NCBI GenBank assembly: GCA_028284365.1
Contig: JANQRW010000011.1
Coordinates: 1 to 38,286 of the forward strand
DNA: 38,286 nt
Reading direction: 5' to 3'
Source: Marinicella sp.
GTDB lineage: Bacteria > Pseudomonadota > Gammaproteobacteria > Xanthomonadales > Marinicellaceae
Part shown: in pieces, positions 27,181 through 35,340 of the stretch
Layout: the number at the start of each line of letters is the position of its first letter
How positions within the stretch are numbered: the first letter of the stretch is position 1
The notes under the pieces: generated by a model
The model's database searches: none
What the model was told of the DNA's origin: nothing
Seen by the model: only the letters and a program-made list of their open reading frames with translations
Position numbers and translations under genes: made by a program

Positions 27181-27483
27181 ATGAAAACAGTTGTTTTTTC
27201 AGTGTTGCTGTTATTACAACAACCCTCCAATGTAAGTTTGTTCAAAGCAAACAATTACCATAAACTGTATACGGGTACAAAAAGTACGGCTGTTGGTGAT
27301 GTCAACAATGGTGGTCAGCTTGATGTATTAATCGGCTCTAGTGAAAGTGAAAATCTGTTGGTGGTAATGAAGACTTTCCTGCAGGCACTTTAGCGTTGCA
27401 AAAACTGACATTAATTGATAGATACCAATGCGCTTATTAATGATCCAAAAGTTCTGAAGTTGGCAGTAACCGGCTTGCCATAA
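27181..27483 (+). pseudogene. Decayed FG-GAP/VCBS repeat secreted protein
   Basis: An open frame from 27181 encodes a signal-like start (MKTVVFSVLLLLQQP) and one FG-GAP/VCBS-type repeat (AVGDVNNGGQLDVLIG), then stops at 27393 after 70 residues. Repeat-like coding continues in another frame from about 27363 (GNEDFPAGTLALQKLTLID). It continues after a second shift at 27421 (DTNALINDPKVLKLAVTGLP), ending at 27483. FG-GAP proteins are normally several hundred residues long, so this is a truncated remnant with at least two frameshifts. Confidence 0.6.
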
Positions 27484-27556
27484 TTAGCCATTTTTTCAAC
27501 TTATTTTGGTCATATTTGTTGGTTAAACTGTTTGTTTTTTTAAGCAGGAAAACCAC

Positions 27557-27757
27557 ATGAAACAGTTTTGTTTTTTTAATGAAGATGAGATTGATAATCT
27601 ACCAAAAGATTTTAAACTCATTCCTTTTGACGTGTCATTTTTGGAACCTAAAACTACCGAAAAACCCAAAATTTCGACATCAAAAAAGTTACCATGGGCA
27701 CACAGACCATCAGTATTGGCAATGCCTGAGTTGAGTAGTCAAAACCCAATTGATTGA
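27557..27757 (+). CDS. Hypothetical small protein
   Basis: A 66-residue frame with a plausible ribosome site (AGCAGGAAA, about 9 bases before the ATG). I do not recognise it. The first 35 residues (MKQFCFFNEDEIDNLPKDF, then KLIPFDVSFLEP) look protein-like, acidic and hydrophobic. The last part is antisense to the 3' end of the gtrA-like gene by 104 bases, which is unusual. It may be a real short gene, or an N-terminal fragment running on into opposite-strand coding DNA. Confidence 0.35.
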   Translation: MKQFCFFNEDEIDNLPKDFKLIPFDVSFLEPKTTEKPKISTSKKLPWAHRPSVLAMPELSSQNPID

Positions 27758-28043
27758 CCAACACATAGACACCGCTTTGGTGAAGGCTGAAGCCTGTTAG
27801 GGCAGTAATGAAAAACTTTGGGAAACGCTCTTTGTGTGAACCATCATCTTTAAAGGAATAATGGTAGTGGCCAAAGTAGGCTGTAATCAGTCCTCCAAAG
27901 AAACCACAAGCGTGAGCCCAAAAAGGATCAAGCCCACCATACTCATGCAACAGCAGGCCAATGCTGGCATGAACAACACTGGCGGTGACGCCCACCAGAC
28001 CATAACGAATCATAAGCCCTAACAGAGATTTATAAGAACTCAA
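27654..28043 (-). CDS. GtrA-like membrane protein
   Basis: About 129 residues with four membrane helices. RYGLVGVTASVVHASIGLLL at the start and FLMSKFWVFR at the end are typical of the GtrA family, associated with moving or modifying lipid-linked sugars. I use the TTG at 28043 because a perfect AAGGAGGT lies 5 bases upstream (28049-28056), inside the end of the Rieske gene. The ATGs at 28064 and 28061 lie upstream of that site and would place it within the coding region. It overlaps the Rieske stop by 14 bases. Confidence 0.82.
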   Translation of the reverse strand: MSSYKSLLGLMIRYGLVGVTASVVHASIGLLLHEYGGLDPFWAHACGFFGGLITAYFGHYHYSFKDDGSHKERFPKFFITALTGFSLHQSGVYVLVNQLGFDYSTQALPILMVCVPMVTFLMSKFWVFR

Positions 28044-28365
28044 CGAAGACCTCCTTTTCATCAAAGCTGATGACCAAGGAAGTCAGCGATTGGCCGGCGC
28101 AGGGTCCGCTGGTACACAGGCCTGACGTTGCATCAAAAGTGGCGCCATGGGCAGGGCAAACCAACTGTTTGTCAGGTGTTTCCAAAAAAGCATTTTCTGC
28201 ATAATTCATGCGCCGCCCCTGGTGTGGGCACTCATTGATAAAAGCCACCCATTCTGCATGTCCACGTTTGATCATGATGGAGGTGCTGCCGTTGTTGGTT
28301 GGTAATGTGTGCTCTGACCATTGATCAATTGGCACGTCTATTAATTGGGCAATTTTGTGTTTCAT
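28030..28365 (-). CDS. Rieske [2Fe-2S] domain protein
   Basis: A 111-residue stand-alone Rieske ferredoxin-like protein. The cluster ligands are C46 and H48 (CPHQGRRM) and C70 and H73 (CPAHGATF). An extra pair of cysteines (LCTSGPC, 84 and 89) lies in the loop after the second box. There is no signal peptide. It probably serves as a small electron carrier, partner unknown. It starts 8 bases after hemE, so it is co-transcribed with haem synthesis, and the gtrA start overlaps its end. Confidence 0.88.
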   Translation of the reverse strand: MKHKIAQLIDVPIDQWSEHTLPTNNGSTSIMIKRGHAEWVAFINECPHQGRRMNYAENAFLETPDKQLVCPAHGATFDATSGLCTSGPCAGQSLTSLVISFDEKEVFVEFL

Positions 28366-28373
28366 ATCGCCGT

Positions 28374-29420
28374 TTATTTTGATGAGTATTGTCGCACCGC
28401 GTCAACCAAAACACCCACCTTTTCAGGTTGCATGTCAGGCTGCATGCCATGACCCAGGTTGAACACATGTCCAGGTTCATTGCCATAGGCATTGAGTACT
28501 TCTTTGACGGCTTGCCGGATGTGTTCATCAGGTGCATATAAGGTTGCTGGATCCAAGTTGCCCTGTAAGGCAACCCGTCCACCTGTGAGTTTTTTAGCCT
28601 GATCAATATCAATGGTCCAATCCACACCGAGGCCGTGACAACCGGTTTGTGAGAGTGCCTCCAGGCTTTGGTTGGCACCCTTGCTGAATAATACAACAGG
28701 GGTATTACCAAATCCTGCGGCCTTTAGTCCATTCACAACCTGTTGCATGTACTTCAGTGAAAAGCTTCTGAAGTTTGCCGGACTCAATACCCCGCCCCAG
28801 CTGTCAAAGATCTGCACAGCTGAAGCACCGCTTTGAATTTGTCCAATCAGGTACTTCACAATGGATTGTGCTAATTTATCTAACAGCACATGTGCTAATT
28901 CAGGTGTTTTATAAAGCAATGCTTTTGATTTGGCGTAGGTTTTGCTGCCACCGTTTTCAATCATGTAAGTGAGTAAAGTCCAAGGACTGCCTGAAAAACC
29001 AATCAACGGCACTCGACCGTTGAGGGTTTTGGTCGTTAATGAAATGGCATCCATTACATACTGCAAGTCCTCGGCTTCAGGCACTGGCAACTGTTCAATT
29101 TGTTTGATGTCAGTTATGGGGTTTTTGAATTTTGGCCCTTCTCCTTGTACAAAATACAACCCCAGGCCCATGGCATCAGGAATGGTTAAGATGTCAGAAA
29201 AAATGATGGCAGCATCCAGCGGAAATCGCTCCAACGGTTGAATGGTGACCTCACAAGCCATTTCAGGGGTGCTGGCTAAAGTCATAAAATCACCAGCGTT
29301 TGCTCGCACAGCGCGGTATTCTGGTAAATAGCGTCCAGCCTGACGCATCAGCCACACGGGCGTGCGCTCAGTTTTTTCTCGGCGTAAGGCGCGCAGGTAC
29401 AAATCGTTTTGTAATTCCAT
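28374..29420 (-). CDS. hemE: Uroporphyrinogen decarboxylase
   Basis: A 348-residue cytosolic enzyme of haem biosynthesis that converts uroporphyrinogen III to coproporphyrinogen III. Seen are the N-terminal signature PVWLMRQAGRYLPEYRAVR, the active aspartate in AAIIFSDILTIPDAMG, GFSGSPWTLLTYMIEGG-like residues and the C-terminal GNLDPATLY and NLGHGMQPD. I use the ATG at 29420 (MELQNDLYLRAL), which gives the family length. A frame start at 29480 lies upstream of a likely promoter. Confidence 0.97.
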   Translation of the reverse strand: MELQNDLYLRALRREKTERTPVWLMRQAGRYLPEYRAVRANAGDFMTLASTPEMACEVTIQPLERFPLDAAIIFSDILTIPDAMGLGLYFVQGEGPKFKNPITDIKQIEQLPVPEAEDLQYVMDAISLTTKTLNGRVPLIGFSGSPWTLLTYMIENGGSKTYAKSKALLYKTPELAHVLLDKLAQSIVKYLIGQIQSGASAVQIFDSWGGVLSPANFRSFSLKYMQQVVNGLKAAGFGNTPVVLFSKGANQSLEALSQTGCHGLGVDWTIDIDQAKKLTGGRVALQGNLDPATLYAPDEHIRQAVKEVLNAYGNEPGHVFNLGHGMQPDMQPEKVGVLVDAVRQYSSK

Positions 29421-29445
29421 TAGCTCAAAAGCTGTAAAAAGGGCT

Positions 29446-29454
29446 ATTTTATCA
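29446..29454 (-). promoter_or_regulatory. Putative hemE promoter (extended -10)
   Basis: TGATAAAAT on the minus strand is a TGn plus TAAAAT extended -10, 25 bases before the hemE ATG at 29420. No good -35 is seen. Confidence 0.35.
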
Positions 29455-29519
29455 GTTAAGTCGGACAGAAACAGCCGCATCAGATCTATTTAGGCTATAT
29501 TCTGCTTATTATGCCACAG

Positions 29520-29540
29520 GACTAATTAGTCTGGTAAAAT
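29520..29540 (+). promoter_or_regulatory. Promoter with overlapping palindromic operator
   Basis: A 12-bp perfect palindrome, GACTAATTAGTC (29520-29531), directly adjoins an extended -10, TGGTAAAAT (29532-29540), on the plus strand. A repressor bound there would block this promoter. A second inverted repeat, ACCTCT/AGAGGT, lies in the leader at 29567-29587. The served gene starts at 29610. Confidence 0.35.
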
Positions 29541-29609
29541 GCCGCGCTTGGGTTGAACCTCTGAGTCATAAAGAGGTCTTATTGAAACTTTTTTACGACA
29601 ACAATAATT

Positions 29610-31004
29610 ATGAAAAAAATTACTTTGTGTTTTGGTATATGGTTCAGTTTGGGACTTGCTGCCCAAGCACTGGACCCTGAACAGGCGTTTGCAGATAACG
29701 TCGGTCAGATGACTAACCTCCAACAGTTGTTGAAGATGGCTAGAGAAGCAGAAGCAAATCAGTTGTTTGCCCGTCAGGAAGTGGTCTTGAAACGTTTGTT
29801 AGCGTTGCGACCATTCAGTCCTGATTTAAAGTTTGCACTGGTTAAAGCTTATGCACAACAGGATAAAAAAACCGAAGCCTATAATGATCTGATAGCATTG
29901 CAAAATGCTGGCTTGAGCTATCCTATTGGTGACAAAAAAGGTTTTGACAACCTCAAAGGCACTGGAGTTTATGATTATATTGAAGATGGCATGAACAACA
30001 ACGCCACTCCTTTTGGTGAGGGCACCAAGAAATTTGAGGTCAGCGACAACTATTCTGGCATGTTGTTTGAGAACATGGTTTATGATGAAGCTGGTGATCG
30101 TTTTTTATTAGGCAGTGTCCGAGCGGGTTCGGTGTACCAATATTCTGATAAGACGGGCTTTAAAGAATTTGTCAATCCGTCTAACCCTTCAACAGGTCCA
30201 TGGGGCATCATCGATTTAGCCATCGATCAAAAGGCAGATGTTTTGTGGCTTGCTTCGGCCACCATGCCACATTATACAGGAACCACCCAAACCAATTTTG
30301 GCAATGCCATGATCTCTAAGCTGAAATTAAGCACAGGCGAACTGTTGAATAATTTTGCGATGACTAAAACAGCGGAGCCTGTTTTGTTTAACAACATGCA
30401 TGTGACAGCCGGACAAAACCTGTATTTTATGAATGTGTTTAACAGCGGTATTTACAAAATCGGCAAAGATTCGGAACAAGTTGAGCCTGTTCTGTCGTTG
30501 TCAACATTAAACACAGCCAAAGCCATCACAACCAATGACAAAGAAACCATCATGTACATTTCAGATTATGATCAGGGGATTTTTGTGATTAACTTGGAAA
30601 CCAAACAAGTAGCACCGCTGATAAAAAAACCATCTGGTTTTTTTGCAGGCATCAATGACTTGTTTTATGATGAAGGAGATTTGGTTGCCATTCAAAGTGG
30701 TGTTCAGCCTGCTCGTTTGATGCGTTATGTTTTGCAAGAAGACTTGTTTTTACAAAACATGTTTCCTATCGAAGCCTCTAACCCTAACTTCAAAGCCCTG
30801 GGTAATGGCACCTTGGTGGGTGATAAGGTTTACTATGCAGCTAATTCACAATGGGCAAAGCTTGATGGCATTGGTCGGCTTTTGCCTGATACAAAATGGG
30901 AGCCCCTGGTGATTATGCAGTCACCCAAAAAATACAGGATGGAAGAACACATGGAGCAGCAACGTAAGATGGAAGAAATCAAACGAAAACGGGGTCTTAA
31001 ATAA
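29610..31004 (+). CDS. Secreted protein with TPR-like and propeller-like parts, function unknown
   Basis: A 464-residue protein with a signal peptide (1-20, ending AAQA). A helical stretch at about 35-110 (AREAEANQLFARQEVVLKRLLALRP) looks like one or two TPR-type hairpins. From about 140 on, repeated beta segments (FENMVYDEAGDRFLLGSV, IIDLAIDQKADVLWLAS, LFYDEGDLVAIQSG) suggest an SMP-30/NHL-like propeller. The C-terminus is a charged tail (EEHMEQQRKMEEIKRKRG). I cannot assign an enzyme or ligand. It stands alone, with its own promoter and a terminator. Confidence 0.7.
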   Translation: MKKITLCFGIWFSLGLAAQALDPEQAFADNVGQMTNLQQLLKMAREAEANQLFARQEVVLKRLLALRPFSPDLKFALVKAYAQQDKKTEAYNDLIALQNAGLSYPIGDKKGFDNLKGTGVYDYIEDGMNNNATPFGEGTKKFEVSDNYSGMLFENMVYDEAGDRFLLGSVRAGSVYQYSDKTGFKEFVNPSNPSTGPWGIIDLAIDQKADVLWLASATMPHYTGTTQTNFGNAMISKLKLSTGELLNNFAMTKTAEPVLFNNMHVTAGQNLYFMNVFNSGIYKIGKDSEQVEPVLSLSTLNTAKAITTNDKETIMYISDYDQGIFVINLETKQVAPLIKKPSGFFAGINDLFYDEGDLVAIQSGVQPARLMRYVLQEDLFLQNMFPIEASNPNFKALGNGTLVGDKVYYAANSQWAKLDGIGRLLPDTKWEPLVIMQSPKKYRMEEHMEQQRKMEEIKRKRGLK

Positions 31005-31016
31005 ATACAGACCCAC

Positions 31017-31054
31017 AAAAAGCCCGCAGTTAAAAATAACAGAACGGGCTTTTT
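31017..31054. terminator. Bidirectional terminator between convergent genes
   Basis: AAAAAGCCCG and CGGGCTTTTT form a perfect 10-bp stem around an 18-base loop. A-rich and T-rich flanks let it serve both the secreted protein gene and the DUF885 gene on the other strand. Confidence 0.85.
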
Positions 31055-31065
31055 GTTAAAAACGA

Positions 31066-32883
31066 TTAAGTGCTTTTGGTTTTTTCAATGTATTGATTGA
31101 CCAGCTGTTCTAAAATATTTAGGGGAACAGAACCGTTGTTTAAAACCGCACTGTGGAAGTCACGGATGTCATATTTGTCACCCAACTCTCGTTCTGCTTT
31201 AGCACGAAGCTCCAGGATTTTAGTCATGCCAACCTTGTATGCAGTGGCCTGTCCAGGGAGCACAAAATAACGCTCAATTTCTGAAACCACATCGGACTCT
31301 GCCATACCGGTGTTGGCTAACATATAGTTAATGGCACGTTCTCTGTTCCAGCGTTTGGCATGGATGCCCGTATCAACCACCAGTCGAACAGCCCGAAACA
31401 ACTCTGCTTGCAAACGCCCGATGTTGTCATAAGGGTCAGGCAGCATGCCCATTTCATAGGCCACTCTTTCAGCATAAAGCGCCCAGCCCTCTGAGTAGGC
31501 GGTGAATGGCACCATTTTGCGAAAGAATGGCATGTCTTCCAGCTCCTGTTGGATGGCTAATTGATAATGGTGACCGGGTGTGCCTTCGTGATAAGCCAAG
31601 GTTTTCATACTATATTTCGGTGTGGCCTTGATGTCATATAAGTTGGCATAAAACACACCGGGTCTAGAGCCGTCCATCGCTGGGCGTTGGTAGTATGCAC
31701 CTGGGGCGGTTTTTTCTTTAAACGCTGGAATCCTTTGAACATCAACTTCGGCCTCTGGAAAATCATGAAAATGGCTCGACATTTGACGCTCAATATCAAC
31801 CAGCATGGTTTTGTAGTCATCCAATATTTGATCTCGACCCTCATCATTATCAGGGTAATAAAAACGAGGGTTGATCGCCATATTTTCAATACTCTGGGTA
31901 AACCCGTCACTGACATCCCAGCCTTCACTGACTAAAATGTTTAATATCTCAGTTTGTATGCGATCAACTTCTTGCAGACCGACATTGTGGATGTAATCTG
32001 GAGAATAATCTGTGGTGGTGAAGAATTTCAAGGCCAGCGCATAAAAGGCATCGCCATCTGGCAAGCTCCAAACACCATGGTTTTCACTGACTTTGTTGTC
32101 TAATTTTACGAAGTAATCTATCAAGCGCTGGTAAGCTGGATATACCGTATTCTCAATGGCTGACTTGGCAAGCGCCGCAATCTCATTTTGGTCACCTTCT
32201 TCCAGTTCTGCCTCATCCATTTTTTTAGCAAGCGCCTGAAACAAAATGTTTTCCTTTGCTGGCGTGTTTACAAAACCATTCATTTCTTCCAGCACTTTGG
32301 TAACCACGAACTGTGGTGGTAAGATGCCCAAACCTTCTCGGTGCCTTAAGCCCTCCAAAACTTGGTCGAACTTTATTCCAACTTTGGACAGCCGAGACAC
32401 ATAATCTTCGGCGTCGCCTTTATTTTCTATTTGATGCGTGCTTTCCATAAATGATGGAAAACCATTTTGAACACCGAAAAACTGGTTGACTGGATAGTTA
32501 TGAAACCTAAATCGCTCACCCTCAACCACTGTGTTTAATAAAGACAGCATGACGTCTTTAGACATTTTATCAGTGGCATCTAAATCTTCATCTTGGTAAG
32601 AAAGCAGTGTTTTGTGTACTTCTTTGGCAAAAGCCATGGCTTCATCACCAGAAGCCAGGCTGGCGTCGTCCAGTTCAGCATTGTGACCCTCTATCCCAAA
32701 CCGCTCCAAAACCCGTATTGAACTCAGGGTCTCTGGGCTCTTTAAAGCAAACTGTAAAGCCGTTTTCCCGAAGAACAGGTTAATGTCATAAGGTTTGAAG
32801 TACCAGACATGAACAAAAAAGGCCGATGCAATCAGTACAACCACCAGCAACAGCCCTGCTAAATACTTAAACAGTTTTTTCAT
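31066..32883 (-). CDS. DUF885 family metallopeptidase-like protein
   Basis: A 605-residue protein with one N-terminal membrane anchor (about 5-27) and the rest presumably periplasmic. The DUF885 family is helical and related to zinc carboxypeptidases. The metal-binding motif HEGTPGHH (H432, E433, H438, H439) is present in the usual setting LAYHEGTPGHHYQ, with a following glutamate in YSEGWALYAE. It is probably a peptidase, but no substrate is known. It lies 13 bases after a VOC-family gene on the same strand. Confidence 0.88.
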   Translation of the reverse strand: MKKLFKYLAGLLLVVVLIASAFFVHVWYFKPYDINLFFGKTALQFALKSPETLSSIRVLERFGIEGHNAELDDASLASGDEAMAFAKEVHKTLLSYQDEDLDATDKMSKDVMLSLLNTVVEGERFRFHNYPVNQFFGVQNGFPSFMESTHQIENKGDAEDYVSRLSKVGIKFDQVLEGLRHREGLGILPPQFVVTKVLEEMNGFVNTPAKENILFQALAKKMDEAELEEGDQNEIAALAKSAIENTVYPAYQRLIDYFVKLDNKVSENHGVWSLPDGDAFYALALKFFTTTDYSPDYIHNVGLQEVDRIQTEILNILVSEGWDVSDGFTQSIENMAINPRFYYPDNDEGRDQILDDYKTMLVDIERQMSSHFHDFPEAEVDVQRIPAFKEKTAPGAYYQRPAMDGSRPGVFYANLYDIKATPKYSMKTLAYHEGTPGHHYQLAIQQELEDMPFFRKMVPFTAYSEGWALYAERVAYEMGMLPDPYDNIGRLQAELFRAVRLVVDTGIHAKRWNRERAINYMLANTGMAESDVVSEIERYFVLPGQATAYKVGMTKILELRAKAERELGDKYDIRDFHSAVLNNGSVPLNILEQLVNQYIEKTKST

Positions 32884-32896
32884 GTTGTTGTCCTAA

Positions 32897-33286
32897 TTAT
32901 GATTCTGAGTTGATCATGCAATAAGCGTTGAGTTTATTGCCATCCAGGTCTCGAAAATAAGCGGCATAAAAACCGTTACCACGGTCTCCTGGTTTGCCCT
33001 CACAGCTACCGCCTTGCTTTATAGCGGTGTTATAAAGTGCCTGCACTTGTTCGGGAGAATCTGCAGAAATGGCTGCCATGTGTCCGTTTCCTGGTCTCGC
33101 CTCTTTACCATCATGAGGGTGTAGTATTGAAAACCCGGTTGACTCCATGTCTTTAGCCCAAACGATGTATCCGTGTTCTTCTGAACCAGCCATGATTCGT
33201 TTGACATTGATTTCATTAAACAGGCTGTCGTAAAATCTTGATGCAGCCTCTAAGTCATTGGTGCCTACGGTGATGTAACCTAACAT
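32897..33286 (-). CDS. VOC family (glyoxalase/dioxygenase fold) protein
   Basis: A 129-residue protein with paired beta-alpha-beta-beta-beta units of the vicinal oxygen chelate superfamily. The start MLGYITVGTNDLEAASRFYDSLF and the end YFRDLDGNKLNAYC are typical. The metal-ligand pattern is incomplete by eye: the terminal glutamate of most enzymes is replaced by N (GNKLNAYC). The ATG at 33286 has a strong GAGGAG site; the frame opens seven codons earlier. It is first of a VOC-DUF885 pair. Confidence 0.85.
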   Translation of the reverse strand: MLGYITVGTNDLEAASRFYDSLFNEINVKRIMAGSEEHGYIVWAKDMESTGFSILHPHDGKEARPGNGHMAAISADSPEQVQALYNTAIKQGGSCEGKPGDRGNGFYAAYFRDLDGNKLNAYCMINSES

Positions 33287-33365
33287 GGTGAACTCCTCTA
33301 AAATCAATTATTGTGTGGCCTAGCTCGTTTATTGTCCAGTTTAAATTAATTGTGGAGATGAAAAT

Positions 33366-33794
33366 ATGAAAAAAGTCATGGCAAATGAAGCGCCCGCGCC
33401 AGTGGGTTTATATCCACATGCCAGACAGGTAGGCAAGCTGTTGTTCTTGTCTGGTGTCGGGCCTCGAAAAAAAGGTTCCAAAGACATCCCGGGCGTTAGT
33501 TTGGATGAAGGCGGTAACATCACTGCATATTGTATCGAAACCCAGTGTCGCAGCGTGTTTGAGAATGTGCGCCTTGTGTTAGAAGCGTCAGGTGCCAGCT
33601 GGGATGACCTGGTAGATGTGACGGTTTTTTTGACTAATATGGAAGAAGATTTTACTACCTATAACCGGGTATATGCTGAATATTTTGCCAGTAATCAGCC
33701 GTGTCGTACCACTGTAGAAATCAACAAATTACCCACACCGATAGCCATTGAGCTAAAATGTATAGCGGTCATCAATGAGAATACCAATGAGTGA
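33366..33794 (+). CDS. RidA family protein, probable 2-aminomuconate deaminase
   Basis: A 142-residue RidA/YjgF protein. The family's catalytic arginine is R114 (CRTTVEI), with E129 in IELKCIA. Other RidA signs are [10 protein letters not shown] and [12 protein letters not shown]. It directly precedes the 3-hydroxyanthranilate dioxygenase (8-base overlap) and ACMS decarboxylase genes. RidA-fold 2-aminomuconate deaminases occur in the equivalent nba/amn clusters of pseudomonads, so that role is likely. Imine deamination in general cannot be excluded. It opens the operon. Confidence 0.85.
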   Translation: MKKVMANEAPAPVGLYPHARQVGKLLFLSGVGPRKKGSKDIPGVSLDEGGNITAYCIETQCRSVFENVRLVLEASGASWDDLVDVTVFLTNMEEDFTTYNRVYAEYFASNQPCRTTVEINKLPTPIAIELKCIAVINENTNE

Positions 33795-34329
33795 AAGTAG
33801 CACCAAACCAGTCGCGCCTTTTAATTTTAAACAGTGGATTGACGAACACCGTGAGCTACTAAAGCCACCGGTTTGCAACAAACAGGTGTTTGAAGAAGGT
33901 GATTTTATTGTGATGGTGGTAGGGGGTCCTAACGGACGTCGCGATTATCATTACGACGAGGGTCCTGAGTTTTTTTATCAGCTTGAGGGGGAGATGTTGT
34001 TAAAAACACAACAGAATGGTTCAGTTGTGGACTATCCGATCAAGGCAGGTGAAGTTTTTCTGTTGCCCCCAAAAATGCCCCATTCACCAGTTCGTTTTGC
34101 TGATTCTGTTGGATTGGTTGTTGAGCGTAAGCGCCTGATTAATGAGAAGGATGGGTTGATGTGGTATTGTGAAAGCTGTAACCACAAACTGTATGAAGAA
34201 TATTTCACTTTAGAAGACATCGAAAAAGATTTTTTCCCTGTTTTTGAACGGTTTTTTGCTGATGAGGAAGCGCGGACATGTGATCAGTGTGGTACGGTCA
34301 TGCCGGATCAAAACAAACTGGACCTTTGA
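33787..34329 (+). CDS. nbaC: 3-hydroxyanthranilate 3,4-dioxygenase
   Basis: A 180-residue cupin that opens the ring of 3-hydroxyanthranilate to give 2-amino-3-carboxymuconate semialdehyde. Iron ligands H55, E61 and H99 fit [12 protein letters not shown] and PPKMPHSP. R51 and R103 match the substrate-binding arginines, and E113 sits where the catalytic glutamate is expected. The bacterial-type second metal site is present as two CxxC pairs (C128/C131 and C165/C168). The ATG at 33787 overlaps the RidA gene by 8 bases; four extra upstream codons are unlikely. Its stop overlaps the ACMSD start as TGATG-type coupling. Confidence 0.96.
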   Translation: MSESSTKPVAPFNFKQWIDEHRELLKPPVCNKQVFEEGDFIVMVVGGPNGRRDYHYDEGPEFFYQLEGEMLLKTQQNGSVVDYPIKAGEVFLLPPKMPHSPVRFADSVGLVVERKRLINEKDGLMWYCESCNHKLYEEYFTLEDIEKDFFPVFERFFADEEARTCDQCGTVMPDQNKLDL

Positions 34330-35339
34330 TGTTCAAAATCGATATACACACCCATATATTACCCGAAAACTGGCCTAACTTACGCGAAAAGTATGGATAT
34401 GGAGGCTTTGTACAACTCGAACACACAGGCTGTGGCTGCGCCAGAATGATGCAGGATGGGGCTCATTTCAGAGACATAGAGGCTAATTGTTGGGACCCTG
34501 GTGTAAGGATGTCAGAGTGTGATCAACATGGGGTTCATGTACAAGTGTTATCAACCGTGCCGGTGATGTTCTGCTATTGGGCAAAAGCCAAAGACACCTA
34601 TGATTTAGCCCAATTTTTGAATGATGATATGGCACAAAAAGTTGTCCACAACCCCAAACGTCTGGTGGGTCTGGGCACGTTACCGATGCAAGCACCTGAT
34701 CTTGCGGTTAAGGAATTGGAGCGTTGTGTTAATGAACTTGGCTTAGCAGGCGTGCAAATTGGTTCACATGTGAACGAATGGAACTTGAATGCACCAGAAC
34801 TGTTCGAAGTGTTTGCAGCGGCGCAAGATTTAGGTGCAGCTGTTTTTGTGCACCCTTGGGACATGGTTGGTAAAAAACAAATGCAGCAATACTGGTTGCC
34901 CTGGTTGGTGGGCATGCCGGCAGAAACCTCCTTGGCCATTTGTTCTATGGTTTTTGGTGGTGTGTTGGAGCGTTTGCCCAAATTGCGCATTGCATTTGCC
35001 CATGGCGGTGGCGGTTTCCCTGCCAGCATTGGTCGCATTGAGCATGGTTTTCAGGTTCGGCCAGATTTAGTTGCTGTGCATAATCCACATAACCCGAGAA
35101 AATACCTCAAACAAATTTATTTAGACACCTTGGTGCATGAGCCAGGCGTGCTGGATTATATTGTTGATCTGATGGGGCCTGAACGTTTGGCTCTGGGTAC
35201 AGACTATCCGTTTCCACTTGGTGAGCTCCAGCCGGGTAAGTTGATCGAGTCCATGCCCTATGCAGATGCTGTTAAACAACGCATGCTCTCAGGAACGGCT
35301 CTTGAGTGGCTTAACTTAAACCAACAACATTTCTTCTGA
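34329..35339 (+). CDS. nbaD: Aminocarboxymuconate-semialdehyde decarboxylase (ACMSD)
   Basis: A 336-residue amidohydrolase-superfamily decarboxylase that turns ACMS into 2-aminomuconate semialdehyde, keeping it from cyclising to quinolinate. Zinc ligands are H7 and H9 (DIHTHILP), H175 (FVHPWD) and D292 (GTDYPFP), with the catalytic histidine H225 (AHGGGGF). Length equals characterised ACMSD. The frame is open 14 codons further upstream, but the ATG at 34329 overlaps the dioxygenase stop and starts right at the family motif. It is the third gene of the operon. Confidence 0.96.
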   Translation: MFKIDIHTHILPENWPNLREKYGYGGFVQLEHTGCGCARMMQDGAHFRDIEANCWDPGVRMSECDQHGVHVQVLSTVPVMFCYWAKAKDTYDLAQFLNDDMAQKVVHNPKRLVGLGTLPMQAPDLAVKELERCVNELGLAGVQIGSHVNEWNLNAPELFEVFAAAQDLGAAVFVHPWDMVGKKQMQQYWLPWLVGMPAETSLAICSMVFGGVLERLPKLRIAFAHGGGGFPASIGRIEHGFQVRPDLVAVHNPHNPRKYLKQIYLDTLVHEPGVLDYIVDLMGPERLALGTDYPFPLGELQPGKLIESMPYADAVKQRMLSGTALEWLNLNQQHFF

Positions 35340-35340
35340 G

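Noticed and set aside
28325-28711. Minus-strand 128-codon frame overlapping hemE
   Set aside because: Same strand but another frame than hemE and low-complexity in codon use; hemE covers it fully.
31605-31928. Minus-strand 107-codon frame within the DUF885 gene
   Set aside because: Alternative frame of a gene with an intact HExxxGHH motif.
34598-35038. Minus-strand 146-codon frame inside the ACMSD gene
   Set aside because: Antisense shadow; the opposite frame has all catalytic residues of ACMSD.
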